DNA of 64,000 nucleotides from Fibrobacterota bacterium (GCA_028287505.1 JAQBPN010000045.1:1-64000), one strand, 5' to 3'; shown: positions 8,928-17,499, counted from the stretch's first letter. Notes: generated by a model not told the origin, from the letters alone. Made by a program: numbers and translations.

Positions 8928-9397
8928 ATATTACCTCCGGTTTTGTGTTTGCGCGACGAATCAGAACTTCGAATCAATACAATACTCCGCGATAAACCGT
9001 GCGTCAATCGTTTTATCAAAATAAATAGTTACAGAATGTACATAACATCGCGAATGGATTCGTAATACAGAATCGTAAGCGACAAATATCACGCGACCAA
9101 ACAAACATTCGCCGATCCGCATTTGCAATGTTACCTGCCGAAGGTGGATTGAATCTAAAGTTAATGCTCTGAAGAGGCCCGCTTCCGGTTGATCTCGGAT
9201 TACGCCGGGTACCGCCATTTCGGCGGAAAGAATTGGGAAACCGCCTATGTCGTCCGCAAGACCTCTGACGACGGGTTTATCCTGACGGTGAACGTCATGG
9301 GGAAGCGCTGCCGGCGGCAGGGGGTCCTTTTCCGAAACATCCTAACTTTTAGTATTGTTTATCACGCGCTTTTTGTTCGAAACATCTGGAGGCTATC
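8928..9397. other. 470-bp region without an intact gene
   Basis: The first half (8940-9180) is AT-rich compared with its surroundings and holds no protein-like frame. The second half contains the short decayed fragment listed at 9189-9302. The last 40 bp include the GGAGG of the lipoprotein gene at 9398 and an AT-rich stretch (9349-9365) that may carry its promoter, but no convincing -35/-10 pair is seen. Confidence 0.5.
9189..9302 (+). pseudogene. Remnant of a surface-protein repeat (FGGxNWE...TSDxGFIL)
   Basis: About 37 codons read YRHFGGKNWETAYVV then RKTSDDGFIL. This pattern resembles one blade of the FGGxxWDEAxSVxxTxDGGYI repeats found in large secreted bacterial proteins. There is only one copy, no ATG start, no ribosome-binding site, and the sequence becomes unrelated on both sides. 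I read it as the trace of a deleted gene. The match is by eye and short, so a chance resemblance is possible. Confidence 0.3.
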
Positions 9398-10177
9398 ATG
9401 AACACCAAACTGTTTACCGGCGTTGCCATTCTTGTCCCCTTCCTTTTCCTCGCTTGCGACGACAGCAATTCGCCTTCAGGCCCCACCCTCTCCACGGTGA
9501 CCCAGGTCAGCCTGGTTCCCCTGAAAGTCGGGGATAAATGGACCATGGGCGTGTCGGATCCCGATGTAACGAACGGTCTGGAATCCTTGATTATCGTCAA
9601 GGATGATTCCACCTATGAAGGAGAGGCCATTTATATCGGCGACCTGACGGTATCGGCGCCCACCTTCACATCGGATGGCAGCAAAATCAGCAACCTGAAT
9701 GAGACGGGAAGGATTTTCCTGAGGAAGTCGGATCAGCAGGTGGTCTACAAGAATGAAACCGTTACCGCCGATGTGATTCCCGTCGGCTCATTGGTTTCCG
9801 TCAATGTGAAAATCCTTGCAGAGACAAAATCGGTCTTTACGGGAACCATCCCTACCATTCTTACGCCGGGGCTGGCCTGGACCGTCAAGGAGGTGGCGAC
9901 CGTCCATACCGAGAACTATGCCGACGGTGAATTGGGGGACGAGACGGATTCGGTCGAAACCAAGACCAGCTCCTATACCACCAAGAGCATCTACAACATC
10001 ACGGTCCCCGCGGGAACGTTCGCGGCGATCGAAATGGATCATGCCGTCGCCGAGACGGGGGAGTCCGCGGTCGAATATTACAGCGAGGAGGCCAAGATGA
10101 CCGTCAAGCAAACCTCCAAGCTGGCCGATAAAGGCACCGCCGTATTCGAGCTCAGGTCCTTAAGCCTCGTCAAATGA
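9398..10177 (+). CDS. Putative lipoprotein, unknown function
   Basis: The 259-residue protein has a lipoprotein signal ending LFLAC (Cys20) and GGAGG at good spacing. The mature chain is beta-rich: LKVGDKWTMG, then alternating strands, then YNITVPAGTFAAIEMDHAV and a final YYSEEAKMTVKQTS strand. This KVGDxW...VPAGTF arrangement is seen in many lipoproteins of Bacteroidota and Fibrobacterota without known function. Its stop overlaps the start of the next lipoprotein gene by 4 bp (ATGA), so the two are translationally coupled and probably act together at the envelope. Confidence 0.75.
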   Translation: MNTKLFTGVAILVPFLFLACDDSNSPSGPTLSTVTQVSLVPLKVGDKWTMGVSDPDVTNGLESLIIVKDDSTYEGEAIYIGDLTVSAPTFTSDGSKISNLNETGRIFLRKSDQQVVYKNETVTADVIPVGSLVSVNVKILAETKSVFTGTIPTILTPGLAWTVKEVATVHTENYADGELGDETDSVETKTSSYTTKSIYNITVPAGTFAAIEMDHAVAETGESAVEYYSEEAKMTVKQTSKLADKGTAVFELRSLSLVK

Positions 10178-10875
10178 GCATCCTCAAAAGAATTGTTTAC
10201 GGAGCCTTGATTCTGAATTTGCTGGTCGCTTGTGCGGATAATTCCGCCCATGTCAACTTCCAGAACGACGCCTTTTCCATGAAAAACCTGAAAGCCGGAA
10301 GGTTGACCTTGGTCATGCCGGTCAAAGTGGAAGTGACCGAATTCAAAAAGTCATTCGAAAACCTGTTCCAAACCCAGGACTCTTGCCTCTCCTATATGGC
10401 CCGGGTGATTTCCGATTCGATGCGGAGCATGGAGAAACACGGCCATGGAATACCGGCTACCCTGACCTATTCGGATGCGTTCGACCACGATCGGAATGAT
10501 GAGCGGATGTTCGAGGAAACCCTGGATCCGAAATACGCACAGGCCACGGATACCGTTTTCAGGACATCCGATTCGAAATACGTCCTCACGCTGAAGAATG
10601 TCGCCATCGGCGAAACCAATACCAGCAGTCCCGGTATGGTCACGGGTTCTACGCCTGGAGGAGGGCTTACCATGGCCGGTTCCAGCTCCTCGGAGAGATG
10701 CTTGGTGTCTTTCGATGTGGATATCTGGGACAAAACCAGGAAAAGGAAAATGGCGAGCGTGTCTTTTTCCGGGTCCTGCAAAGTGGTTCTTTTCGCCTAT
10801 GAGACGGCGTTGCAGGTTGCCATGGGGGATTGCCTGCGGCACTTCGTCACATTCCTGAAATCCGGAAGCGCCTAG
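10174..10875 (+). CDS. Putative lipoprotein, coupled to the preceding one
   Basis: The 233-residue protein has a lipobox LLVAC (Cys20) after a short basic start. Its ATG overlaps the upstream stop (ATGA), a strong sign of a two-gene operon. The mature part has an LTLVMPVKVEVTEFKKSF strand-helix unit, a helix with two Cys-containing turns (DSCLSYMARVIS), and a Gly-rich stretch (SPGMVTGSTPGGGLTMAG), then beta strands ending in a helix (CLRHFVTFLKS). No family recognised. The pairing of two outer-envelope lipoproteins suggests a complex, but there is no direct evidence. Confidence 0.72.
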   Translation: MSILKRIVYGALILNLLVACADNSAHVNFQNDAFSMKNLKAGRLTLVMPVKVEVTEFKKSFENLFQTQDSCLSYMARVISDSMRSMEKHGHGIPATLTYSDAFDHDRNDERMFEETLDPKYAQATDTVFRTSDSKYVLTLKNVAIGETNTSSPGMVTGSTPGGGLTMAGSSSSERCLVSFDVDIWDKTRKRKMASVSFSGSCKVVLFAYETALQVAMGDCLRHFVTFLKSGSA

Positions 10876-10902
10876 CTTGAAGAAGCTATTATTCATCCTA
10901 GG

Positions 10903-11274
10903 ATGATGAGAAAAGCCGCCGACATCGATGCCTACATCGCCGATTTCCCCGAGGACGTCCAGGCGCGCCTGCAAAAGCTGAGGGCCGTCATCCGCAAAGC
11001 GGCGCCCAAGGCGGAAGAAGCCATCAGTTATCAAATCCCCACCTTCAAATTGTTCGGCAACCTGGTGCACTTCGCGGGCTATGGGCACCATATCGGATTC
11101 TATCCGGGCGCGGCCGGCATCGCGGCTTTCAAGAAGGAAATTTCCGGGTACAAGAACGCGAAGGGCTCCGTGCAATTCCCCTTGGACAAGCCGATCCCCT
11201 TTGCCCTGGTGGCCCGAATCGTGAAGTTCCGGGTGAAGCAGAATACGGCCAAGCAATTGCGCAAAAAGGGGTAG
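10903..11274 (+). CDS. DUF1801 (YdhG/Fra-like) protein
   Basis: This 123-residue cytoplasmic protein matches the DUF1801 family well. It has the N-terminal IDAYIADFPEDVQARLQKLR, the helix RKAAPKAEEAISYQIPTF, the core GYGHHIGFYPG, and the closing KGSVQFPLDKPIPFALVARIVKFR. Relatives include the Bacillus frataxin-like iron chaperone, but most members are uncharacterised. Two adjacent ATG codons (10903 and 10906) could serve as start; a clear ribosome-binding site is missing. It follows the lipoprotein pair by 27 bp, but the unrelated role makes a functional link doubtful. Confidence 0.82.
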   Translation: MMRKAADIDAYIADFPEDVQARLQKLRAVIRKAAPKAEEAISYQIPTFKLFGNLVHFAGYGHHIGFYPGAAGIAAFKKEISGYKNAKGSVQFPLDKPIPFALVARIVKFRVKQNTAKQLRKKG

Positions 11275-11377
11275 GCCGGAACCATGGCCCCAAGGCATTT
11301 GCAGCGGCACCGCACCCAGCGCATCGGATTAACGGCGGCGGTCGGAAGGCTGTTCGGGACCGCCGGCTAGCGAACCC

Positions 11378-12034
11378 TCACTCCGTCCGGGAAGCCTGGT
11401 TCGACTGCAGGCGTTTCGCCTGTTCCAGGTGGGCGGCGACGTGGGTGCGCGTATCGGCCAGATGGGCTTTCACTTCCGCGGTCTGCGCGCTCGGGATCAA
11501 TTGGTTATCGATCAGGTCCAGCGCTTCCGTATGCCCCTTCGCCATGGCCTCGACATAGGCTTTGCTGAATTCCTCTCCGTTCAGGGCCTTGAGGTTGGTC
11601 AATTCCTGTTTGCCCTTGGTGCGCAATCCATCGGTACCCTTGGTGTCCTTTACCTTCAGCTTGAGATCCTTGGCCAGCTTCTTGGTGGCGACCTTGTTCA
11701 TATCATGTTCCGTCTGGAGCATCTTGGCGAAGGACTTGACTTCGGGGCTGACTTTCTTCTTCTGGGCCGCTTTGGCCGCGTTGATTTCGTTATCGTCCAC
11801 GGCAATCACGTAGGCAAGGATCTCGGGGTCCGTCATCTTCATTTCGGCAGCGGTGGGGCTTTGCGCGGCGGGAGCCGCGGTCTTGTCGGCGCCGGTCGCC
11901 GGGGTCTGTTCGGGTGCGGGAGCGGCGGCGGGAGTGGATGCGGGAGCCGCGGAGGCGGGAGCGGCCAGATACAGGGTAGCGGCCAAGGCACCGGCCATTC
12001 CGAGGGCGAGGAACTTCAGGTTATGTGTCTTCAT
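11378..12034 (-). CDS. Exported DUF4142 protein
   Basis: The 218-residue protein starts at the ATG at 12032-12034, which has AAGGA in place. A longer frame upstream lacks both a site and a signal. Residues 1-30 form a signal peptide (FLALGMAGALAATLYLAAPASA). A Pro/Ala/Thr-rich linker (31-65) follows, then the DUF4142 four-helix domain (about 70-205). This carries the ferritin-like spacing typical of the family: VDDNEINAAKAAQ, SFAKMLQTEHDMNK, a later HTEALDLIDNQLI and HLADTRTHVAAHL. DUF4142 proteins are periplasmic and of unknown function, sometimes stress-linked. Single gene. Confidence 0.85.
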   Translation of the reverse strand: MKTHNLKFLALGMAGALAATLYLAAPASAAPASTPAAAPAPEQTPATGADKTAAPAAQSPTAAEMKMTDPEILAYVIAVDDNEINAAKAAQKKKVSPEVKSFAKMLQTEHDMNKVATKKLAKDLKLKVKDTKGTDGLRTKGKQELTNLKALNGEEFSKAYVEAMAKGHTEALDLIDNQLIPSAQTAEVKAHLADTRTHVAAHLEQAKRLQSNQASRTE

Positions 12035-12147
12035 GATTGTCCTTGCTGAGAAGTGTGGACCGATCGGGACCTGGGTCCGTTGCCCGTCCGCCATGCCCTT
12101 TTCGGAGCCTATAAGAAAAAGATCTTGCGGTCGGAAGGCAAGAAGTA

Positions 12148-12675
12148 TTATCCCCGGATGTTTTCATCCAATTTGGCGGCTCTTTCGAACCGGAGCTTTT
12201 GCTCCAGCATGGATTGCAAGTCCCGCCGTTCGGCCGATTCCATGGCCAGCCTGTCCCAGACCAGTTTTCGCACATCCGCGCCCGGTATCAGAACATTGAT
12301 GCCGTGCAAATCCATCAGCCGCAAGGATGGTAGTTCCGTTTCCCGGGCCCATAGGATCCATATCTTTTCCGGCTCCTTGGCTCCCGCCAGCTTGTTCACC
12401 GATTTCTGTTTGAGAGTACTGTCGATTTCCCAGATATGGTCGATATCTCCCCGCCAGTGCACGTCGCATCTGTGCAGCAGGCTTTCCTGGGGCAGCGGGT
12501 AGTATTTCCTTTCCAAGGTCACGTGGTAGTCCAGGTGCTTTCCCAAATCGGAGATGGCCCCGGTAATGGTACGGGTGACGTCGGATTCATACTCGATGGA
12601 TCGTTTTTCCAGCACCGAAAGGAGCCGGTATTCGATGAAGTTCCTGTAGGTATCGAGGGTTTTCAGGGGCAGCAT
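12148..12675 (-). CDS. Hypothetical protein
   Basis: This 175-residue soluble protein is not one I recognise. It opens with a helix (LDTYRNFIEYRLLSVLEKR), then KHLDYHVTLERKYYPLPQ. A mixed segment rich in charged and aromatic residues follows, with DVHWRGDIDHIWEIDSTLK and KIWILWARETELPSL. It ends in a helical tail (MLEQKLRFERAAKLDEN). AAGGA lies about 9 bases before the ATG. There is no signal peptide or membrane segment. The HIWEID/IWILWARE strands resemble the core of restriction-like or sensor domains only vaguely, and I give no function. It is divergent from the dioxygenase gene. Confidence 0.6.
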   Translation of the reverse strand: MLPLKTLDTYRNFIEYRLLSVLEKRSIEYESDVTRTITGAISDLGKHLDYHVTLERKYYPLPQESLLHRCDVHWRGDIDHIWEIDSTLKQKSVNKLAGAKEPEKIWILWARETELPSLRLMDLHGINVLIPGADVRKLVWDRLAMESAERRDLQSMLEQKLRFERAAKLDENIRG

Positions 12676-12740
12676 GCGATGATTCCTTACGGCCTTTCCG
12701 CTTGGGGAGGATTCAAAACAAACTAATATTCCAAGGACCC

Positions 12741-13433
12741 ATGAGCCTGGAATACCCGACGCACGGCTGCGAAGTCATTCCCTTTTTGCCGCAATCCCGG
12801 TTGGAAGGAATGCGGCAAGCGATTGCCGAGCGGATCGATGCCGCGGTCGCAGTCTCGCGGATTCCTCTCGGCTCCCGCTTTCCCGAAGAGACCCTCGAGA
12901 GACGGTTGCAGCGGATCGCCGGCTTCGACAAGGCCCTCGCGGAAGAAGTACTCATGGCGGTGTATAGCGACGCCCACAAGGATGAACGGATCGCCTTTCT
13001 CGACGGGTATGCGCCCCTGAGGGCGATTGCCGGGAATTTGGTGGGAAAGGAAATCCGCTCGTTCACCATCAGGGTGCGGGCCAATGTGCCGGGACTTCCG
13101 GGACGGCGGCAGGGATGGCATTCGGATGTATCCATCCTTGATGGCGGCGAGTTCGCCAGGGTTAAAATCGCGTGCTGGCTGCCTTTGGTCGATGCGCATG
13201 CCGGAAATGGGACCCTGGAAGTGGTTCCCGGAATCCGGGCCTTTCCCATGGCGCATGAAGGCGGTCCCGCCGGGCATACCATCCGGGAAGAAGATCTCGA
13301 GGGCTTCGGAAAACGCATTGTCGATTGTGATGCGGGAAACGCCGTATTCCTCGATGCTTTCGTGCCCCATCGCGCCCTTCCCAATCCGGGCGACGAAGTA
13401 CGCTGGAGCGTGGTGACCTGGATGATGGTCTGA
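12741..13433 (+). CDS. PhyH-type Fe(II)/2-oxoglutarate dioxygenase
   Basis: This 230-residue protein looks like a phytanoyl-CoA dioxygenase superfamily oxygenase. The metal triad is visible: H127 and D129 in the GWHSD motif and the distal H210 in VPHRALPN. R221 in VRWSVVTW is suited to bind 2-oxoglutarate. GNGTLEVVPG is the typical strand between them. The start at 12741 is chosen because AAGGA precedes it by 5-7 bases; an upstream ATG (12702) has none. Substrates of this family range widely (fatty acyl chains, halogenation, natural products), so none is proposed. A very short gene may follow at 13441. Confidence 0.82.
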   Translation: MSLEYPTHGCEVIPFLPQSRLEGMRQAIAERIDAAVAVSRIPLGSRFPEETLERRLQRIAGFDKALAEEVLMAVYSDAHKDERIAFLDGYAPLRAIAGNLVGKEIRSFTIRVRANVPGLPGRRQGWHSDVSILDGGEFARVKIACWLPLVDAHAGNGTLEVVPGIRAFPMAHEGGPAGHTIREEDLEGFGKRIVDCDAGNAVFLDAFVPHRALPNPGDEVRWSVVTWMMV

Positions 13434-13440
13434 AAAGCGG

Positions 13441-13587
13441 ATGACCGGCGCCCTTTCCAAGATTGAAAAAATCAAGGAAGAGACCGGCGTGGGCAAGGCC
13501 AAGAAGACGAAGTGCCCGCAGGATCAATCCAAGGTCTGCAAAGAGTTGTTGGTGGTTGTCGATGGGGCGATAAAGGAGATGCAGTAG
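13441..13587 (+). CDS. Possible 48-residue basic small protein
   Basis: This short frame begins 7 bases after the dioxygenase stop and reads MTGALSKIEKIKEETGVGKA, then KKTKCPQDQSKVCKELL, ending IKEMQ. The composition (Lys/Glu-rich, amphipathic helix pattern, two Cys) is protein-like, and the spacing would suit translational coupling. The ribosome-binding site is poor. It could equally be chance. No family known. Confidence 0.3.
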   Translation: MTGALSKIEKIKEETGVGKAKKTKCPQDQSKVCKELLVVVDGAIKEMQ

Positions 13588-13633
13588 ACTCCTGAGCCCT
13601 GAGGGTCGGAATCATCAAGGACCGGTTTTGTTC

Positions 13634-14533
13634 TTATCGCGCCGCTGGGATTTCGAACCCGCGGCCCAGGAAATCCTCGCCTTGGCTGACGCCGCCCTTC
13701 CCGAGGGAAGAGACCCAGATTTTTAGACCGCTGTTCAGCAAGGCGCGGGGGCCGCCAGTAGGCTGGCTTTTACGGTCTGTGTCGTGCAGCAGGGCGGTGA
13801 CGCCGTTGTGCTCGATGGCCAGGGAATAGAATTGGACTTTGCCTCCCACCGTGCTCGCGCCGGTGTTGTCCTGCACGTAGGATCCGGCCTTGAAGTAGTA
13901 GGTGTCCGTTTTCCAGGTGGCGGCGGAATAGTCGTAGGTGACCGATTTGCCGTTGACCGTGGCTTTGAGTTTGTTGTCCGTCATGTCCAGGGTATAGTTC
14001 AGGGTGTCGCCGAGGCTGAAGTTGCCCAGGCCCAGGCGGACCTCGTCGGTGCGGTTCGGCTCCACGGCGGCCTGGATGGCGCCGTTGTTCCAATAGAGCT
14101 TGACGATTTCCGAGCCGGTCAGATTTCCGTGGATTTGCCCGAAGATGAGGAGACCATTGTCGGGAACCTTCGTGACCCGGCATTTGGCGGTGAGAACGTG
14201 GTGGCCGTCGAATTTCCATTCCCCGCCCGGCCACACTTCCCGGAGTTCCGAGCGCGGGTAATGGCTATTGGGAGTTGTGCCCCCGGTCACCGGGCACCAG
14301 AACGTCATGGAGCCGTCGGTGCCAGTGGAGAAGTAGGTGGAGGTGTAGCCCGCCATCAGGTCGGCGCCTTTGATTTGCTCTACGCTGCCGCCGGACGCAA
14401 GGGGAAGCTGCAGGGTCCACATCGACAAGGTGAAGTTGCCGCCGGGCGCTTTGGCCGGATCCAGGGCTGCGCCCGCGGACAGGGCCGTTCCCGAGAGGAT
14501 TCCGATCAAGAGAGAATTCCATCGCATCGCCAT
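13634..14533 (-). CDS. Secreted alginate lyase, PL7 family
   Basis: This enzyme should cleave alginate by beta-elimination. The 299-residue protein (start chosen at the ATG at 14531-14533, giving MAMRWNSLL and a signal peptide to about residue 22) has the three PL7 jelly-roll signatures: RSELR (94-98), QIH (133-135) and YFKAGSY (213-219). Together these carry the catalytic Arg, Gln, His and Tyr. The QIH form is usually linked with guluronate-containing links. About 45 residues follow the domain (LKIWVSSLGKGG...GRGFEIPAAR); these may be a worn-down sorting tail. No clear ribosome-binding site is seen at either nearby ATG. It is a lone gene for brown-algal polysaccharide among chitin genes. Confidence 0.9.
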   Translation of the reverse strand: MAMRWNSLLIGILSGTALSAGAALDPAKAPGGNFTLSMWTLQLPLASGGSVEQIKGADLMAGYTSTYFSTGTDGSMTFWCPVTGGTTPNSHYPRSELREVWPGGEWKFDGHHVLTAKCRVTKVPDNGLLIFGQIHGNLTGSEIVKLYWNNGAIQAAVEPNRTDEVRLGLGNFSLGDTLNYTLDMTDNKLKATVNGKSVTYDYSAATWKTDTYYFKAGSYVQDNTGASTVGGKVQFYSLAIEHNGVTALLHDTDRKSQPTGGPRALLNSGLKIWVSSLGKGGVSQGEDFLGRGFEIPAAR

Positions 14534-14663
14534 ATGTAGGGGAATATAGGGCGCCCTTGCCGATTGCACCGGGAAGAAAGCCGGGGCCGGGAGTCCCGGT
14601 TCCCTGCGTGTTACGGAAACGTCCGTCCGAGCGTACGGCCAAGGGGGGTAAATATCCTTTAGA

Positions 14664-15155
14664 TTGTTGGGCCCGGGTAAAACGGATGTAAATTTCGGGG
14701 TATGGGCCTTGTTCTACGCCTCCCTCTTCGTGTTCTGGTTTCTGCTTTCCTGGCTGGGCGGCTCCACCGCTTTATGTCGGTGGTATTTCGCGTTGGTGGT
14801 CGCGGGAAGTTTCGCATGCGGCATGTACGGGCCCCGGGGCGGCACCGAACCGGACTTCAGCGAGGAGCGGGGGAAAAAGATGCTGTACGCGGCGATTGCG
14901 TTGGCCTCGGTTTTCGCGTTCGAACGGATGGGCTTCGACATCCAGTACCGGATTAAAGCCGTTTCCATGGCGCCGACGCTGGGGGATGGCGAGATCATCT
15001 TTTCGGATCCGTTTTCCTATGCGCTGCTGGGGCGGGAAATAAAAAGGGAAGACATCGTCGTGCATCAGAGGCCCGGCGGCGGCAACATCTTGAACATCCA
15101 CCGGGTCCTGGGGATTCCCGGGGACAAAGTCATGGTGAAGTTCGGTTGGGTCTAA
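14664..15155 (+). pseudogene. Truncated signal peptidase I-like protein
   Basis: The 163-residue frame has N-terminal membrane segments (about 13-32 and 41-57), a third near 74-86, and S26 signal peptidase box B (VSMAPTL, Ser101 as nucleophile). Boxes C/D follow (REDIVVHQRPGGGNIL, HRVLGIPGDKV). The bacterial catalytic Lys before the Arg of box D is a His here (H146), as in ER/archaeal/SipW-type enzymes. The chain stops right after box D, so box E (GDN...SxDSR) and the beta domain are absent. No ATG starts the frame; TTG at 14664 or 14667 would be needed. It stops 3 bp from the convergent VCBS gene. It is probably a truncated remnant; a working short form is less likely. Confidence 0.55.
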
Positions 15156-15158
15156 CAC

Positions 15159-16445
15159 TCACGGCCCCCGGCGCTTGCCCTTCGCGTCGGCCGCTGCGCC
15201 TCGGGCGGGGAAGACCCGGTCCCAAGGCCTGCGTTGCATCCCGGGTCTTTTGCCTTTGGCCCGGCCCAAGCGGGCCCGAGGGGAAATCGAGGAGGCCGGC
15301 GGGATCAACAGGTTTTCCAGGTAGAATCTTTCCCCCGTGATCCAGGGTTTGAGCAGGATGTCCGGATCGCCGTCCCCGTCCATATCCGTGGCCGCGCCTT
15401 CGTGGCCGGCTTTACCTTCGTAAACGATCCACTCCTTCCAGCTCCCGCCTTTGCCGTCCAGGTTTTCCCATAGGTAGGCCTTGGGCGTGCCTTGGGAAGT
15501 GGGTCCGCCCATGGAAAAGATGTCCAGGTCCCCGTCCCCGTCATAATCCGCGATCGCCAGGGTGTGGAAGTCCTGGCCGTCCGTGCTGTCCTTGATCAGA
15601 TGGCGCTCCCAGGACAATCCCTTTCCATCCATGTTCTTGAACCAGGCCACGCGCCCGTTGGGCAAGTCGCATTCGGTCTGGATCAAATCCAGCTTTCCAT
15701 CCCCGTCCACATCAAGGATGCGGGCCTTGCCCGAAAGCCCCCAGCCGTTTTCCCATACGCTTCCGAAATCGAGATTGACATGCTCGATCCACTTGAGGCC
15801 TTTGCCGCCGTCGTTCTCGAACCAGCGGTCGATGCGGGAAATGTCCAGGTCCCCGTCGCCGTCGATGTCCCCCACGGCGATGCCGCCATGTTGCGGCGGA
15901 TCCACCCTATACCCGTCCACCATGTGTTCAACCCAAGGCAGGCAGCGGGAGTCGCGCGGAACCGTGAACCAGCGGATGCCGTCATAGTCGATGTTGATGA
16001 TGTCCTGGACCCCGTCCCCGTCGATGTCCGCGGCCAGGATGTCATGCACGTAGGCATGGGCGGTATCCTGGCATGCGATGAAGGCCGTGTCCCGGGGATG
16101 GCCGGGATTGCGGTACCAGTAGGAGCCGGCCACCTTGTCCATCCAACCGTCCCCGTCCACGTCCAGGGCCACCGCGCCCACGTCGGTATCGTTGGAGTCG
16201 TTCACCAGATGTTCCTTCCAGCCGTCCGCACCCAGGTTTTCGTACCATTCGGAAGGGGAGCCCCGGCCTCCGCCCGTGAAAAAATCCAGGTCCCCATCCT
16301 TGTCGATGTCAACGGGCAGAAGGGTTTCCCGATTGCCTCTGTCGAAGCCCGGGGTGGGGATGGGGTGATACCGGAATCCGGGCAGGGCGGAAACGGTGCC
16401 CAGGCTCAGGAACAAAAGCAGGCCGGTTGCGGCGGATCGCATCAT
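15159..16445 (-). CDS. Secreted VCBS/FG-GAP repeat protein
   Basis: The 428-residue exported protein has a signal peptide at 1-20 (GLLLFLSLGTVSA). Seven or more calcium-loop repeats of the form DxDxDGDxD follow, such as DIDKDGDLDF, DVDGDGWMD, DIDGDGDLD and DYDGDGDLD, each followed by WYEN- or WFEN-type strands. This is the FG-GAP/VCBS beta-propeller typical of extracellular adhesins and of proteins next to polysaccharide lyases. The last 45 residues are unusually basic (RARLGRAKGKRP...) and may be a run-on tail after a lost native end. Its stop is 3 bp from that of the truncated signal peptidase. AAGGAA precedes the tandem ATGs. Confidence 0.8.
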   Translation of the reverse strand: MMRSAATGLLLFLSLGTVSALPGFRYHPIPTPGFDRGNRETLLPVDIDKDGDLDFFTGGGRGSPSEWYENLGADGWKEHLVNDSNDTDVGAVALDVDGDGWMDKVAGSYWYRNPGHPRDTAFIACQDTAHAYVHDILAADIDGDGVQDIINIDYDGIRWFTVPRDSRCLPWVEHMVDGYRVDPPQHGGIAVGDIDGDGDLDISRIDRWFENDGGKGLKWIEHVNLDFGSVWENGWGLSGKARILDVDGDGKLDLIQTECDLPNGRVAWFKNMDGKGLSWERHLIKDSTDGQDFHTLAIADYDGDGDLDIFSMGGPTSQGTPKAYLWENLDGKGGSWKEWIVYEGKAGHEGAATDMDGDGDPDILLKPWITGERFYLENLLIPPASSISPRARLGRAKGKRPGMQRRPWDRVFPARGAAADAKGKRRGP

Positions 16446-16638
16446 GGTTCGCGTTCCTTTTCCCCGTAAGGAAGTGGAGTCTCGTGGGTGCTTGCAATCT
16501 AGTGGAAAATCCGGCTCCGGATTAGGGGTTCTTTAGGGAATTTGTTCAATCGTTTGCATCGGCAGGCCCATAATGGTTATTGAAGTCATATTTCCTTCGT
16601 TTGCAGCGAATTTCATTTCCGGAACTGAGCATGAATGC

Positions 16639-17475
16639 ATGGGTAAGAAACAAACTTCGCTGATGCGGAGGCTGAGCCATCATAATAAGTGGCTGCGCCA
16701 TCTGTGCCGCGTGGGCGTCGCCTCCCTTTCCCTGGTCTATCTCCTGATAGGCCTGCTTACGGCAATGGCCGCGCTGGGTCTGGGCGGCAAGAAGATCGAT
16801 CAATCCGGCCTGTTCCCTTTCCTGTACCGACAGCCGCTGGGGCGGTTTTCGCTCTGCATCCTGGCGTCCGGAATCCTCGCTTATGTTTTCTGGCGCGTGA
16901 CCCAGGCGGTTACCGATCCCGCCGGATACGGAAAAGGTCCGAAAGGGATTTGCATGCGCGCCAGCTTTCTATTCAGCGCGGGCCTTTATGGGAGCCTGGC
17001 TGTCCAGGCCTTCCGGATCGTCTGGGAAGGCCATCCACGCCATGCGCCGGAAAACATTCCCCTGGTGGTGGGCGCGTTGCTGTTGCAGCCCCATGGCCGG
17101 GACCTGGTCCGGGCCGCGGCCTTGATCATTCTCACCGTCGGGTTCGTACAGTTCTACCGCGCGATCACCGAACGGTTCCGGCGCCAGATTCCCGACCGGG
17201 AAACCAATCGCAAACACGCCGTGCTTATCCGTTGGTCGGGCCGGTTCGGGTTCGCGGGGCGGGGCGTGGTTCTCTCCATCATCGCCTGGCTATTCCTCAA
17301 TGCGGCGAAGCATGCCAATCCCAGGGAGGCAGGCGGCATCGCCAGGGCATGGGATTTCCTGGAGAAGGAGCCGCTGGGCGCGGTATTGCTGGCCATGGTG
17401 GCATGCAGCCTGGCGACCTACGGGGTCTTTCTGGGGGTCAAGGCCTTTGGACTGCAGGATGATTTGATCGGATGA
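16639..17475 (+). CDS. DUF1206 integral membrane protein
   Basis: This is a multi-pass inner-membrane protein of about 278 residues. It has three repeated two-helix units, the hallmark of DUF1206: first near LCRVGVASLSLVYLLIGLL and LCILASGILAYVFWRV, then ASFLFSAGLYGSLAVQAF and the LIILTVGFVQFYRA helix, and last GRFGFAGRGVVLSIIAWLF and MVACSLATYGVFLG. The motif R.GxxxxGxVYxxxG recurs at the start of each unit. An in-frame ATG at 16573 is possible, but the family usually begins close to the basic stretch after 16639. Neither has a strong ribosome-binding site. Function unknown. A small stem-loop follows the stop. Confidence 0.78.
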   Translation: MGKKQTSLMRRLSHHNKWLRHLCRVGVASLSLVYLLIGLLTAMAALGLGGKKIDQSGLFPFLYRQPLGRFSLCILASGILAYVFWRVTQAVTDPAGYGKGPKGICMRASFLFSAGLYGSLAVQAFRIVWEGHPRHAPENIPLVVGALLLQPHGRDLVRAAALIILTVGFVQFYRAITERFRRQIPDRETNRKHAVLIRWSGRFGFAGRGVVLSIIAWLFLNAAKHANPREAGGIARAWDFLEKEPLGAVLLAMVACSLATYGVFLGVKAFGLQDDLIG

Positions 17476-17499
17476 CCCGCGCACAATTTGTGCGGGTTT
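17476..17499 (+). terminator. Weak intrinsic terminator candidate after DUF1206 gene
   Basis: Directly after the TGA, CCCGCGCACAA pairs with TTGTGCGGG (one bulged base), followed by only three Ts. A transcript end is plausible here but not certain. Confidence 0.4.

Noticed and set aside
12702-12740. Earlier ATG for the dioxygenase.
   Set aside because: No Shine-Dalgarno; the ATG at 12741 has AAGGA at ideal spacing.
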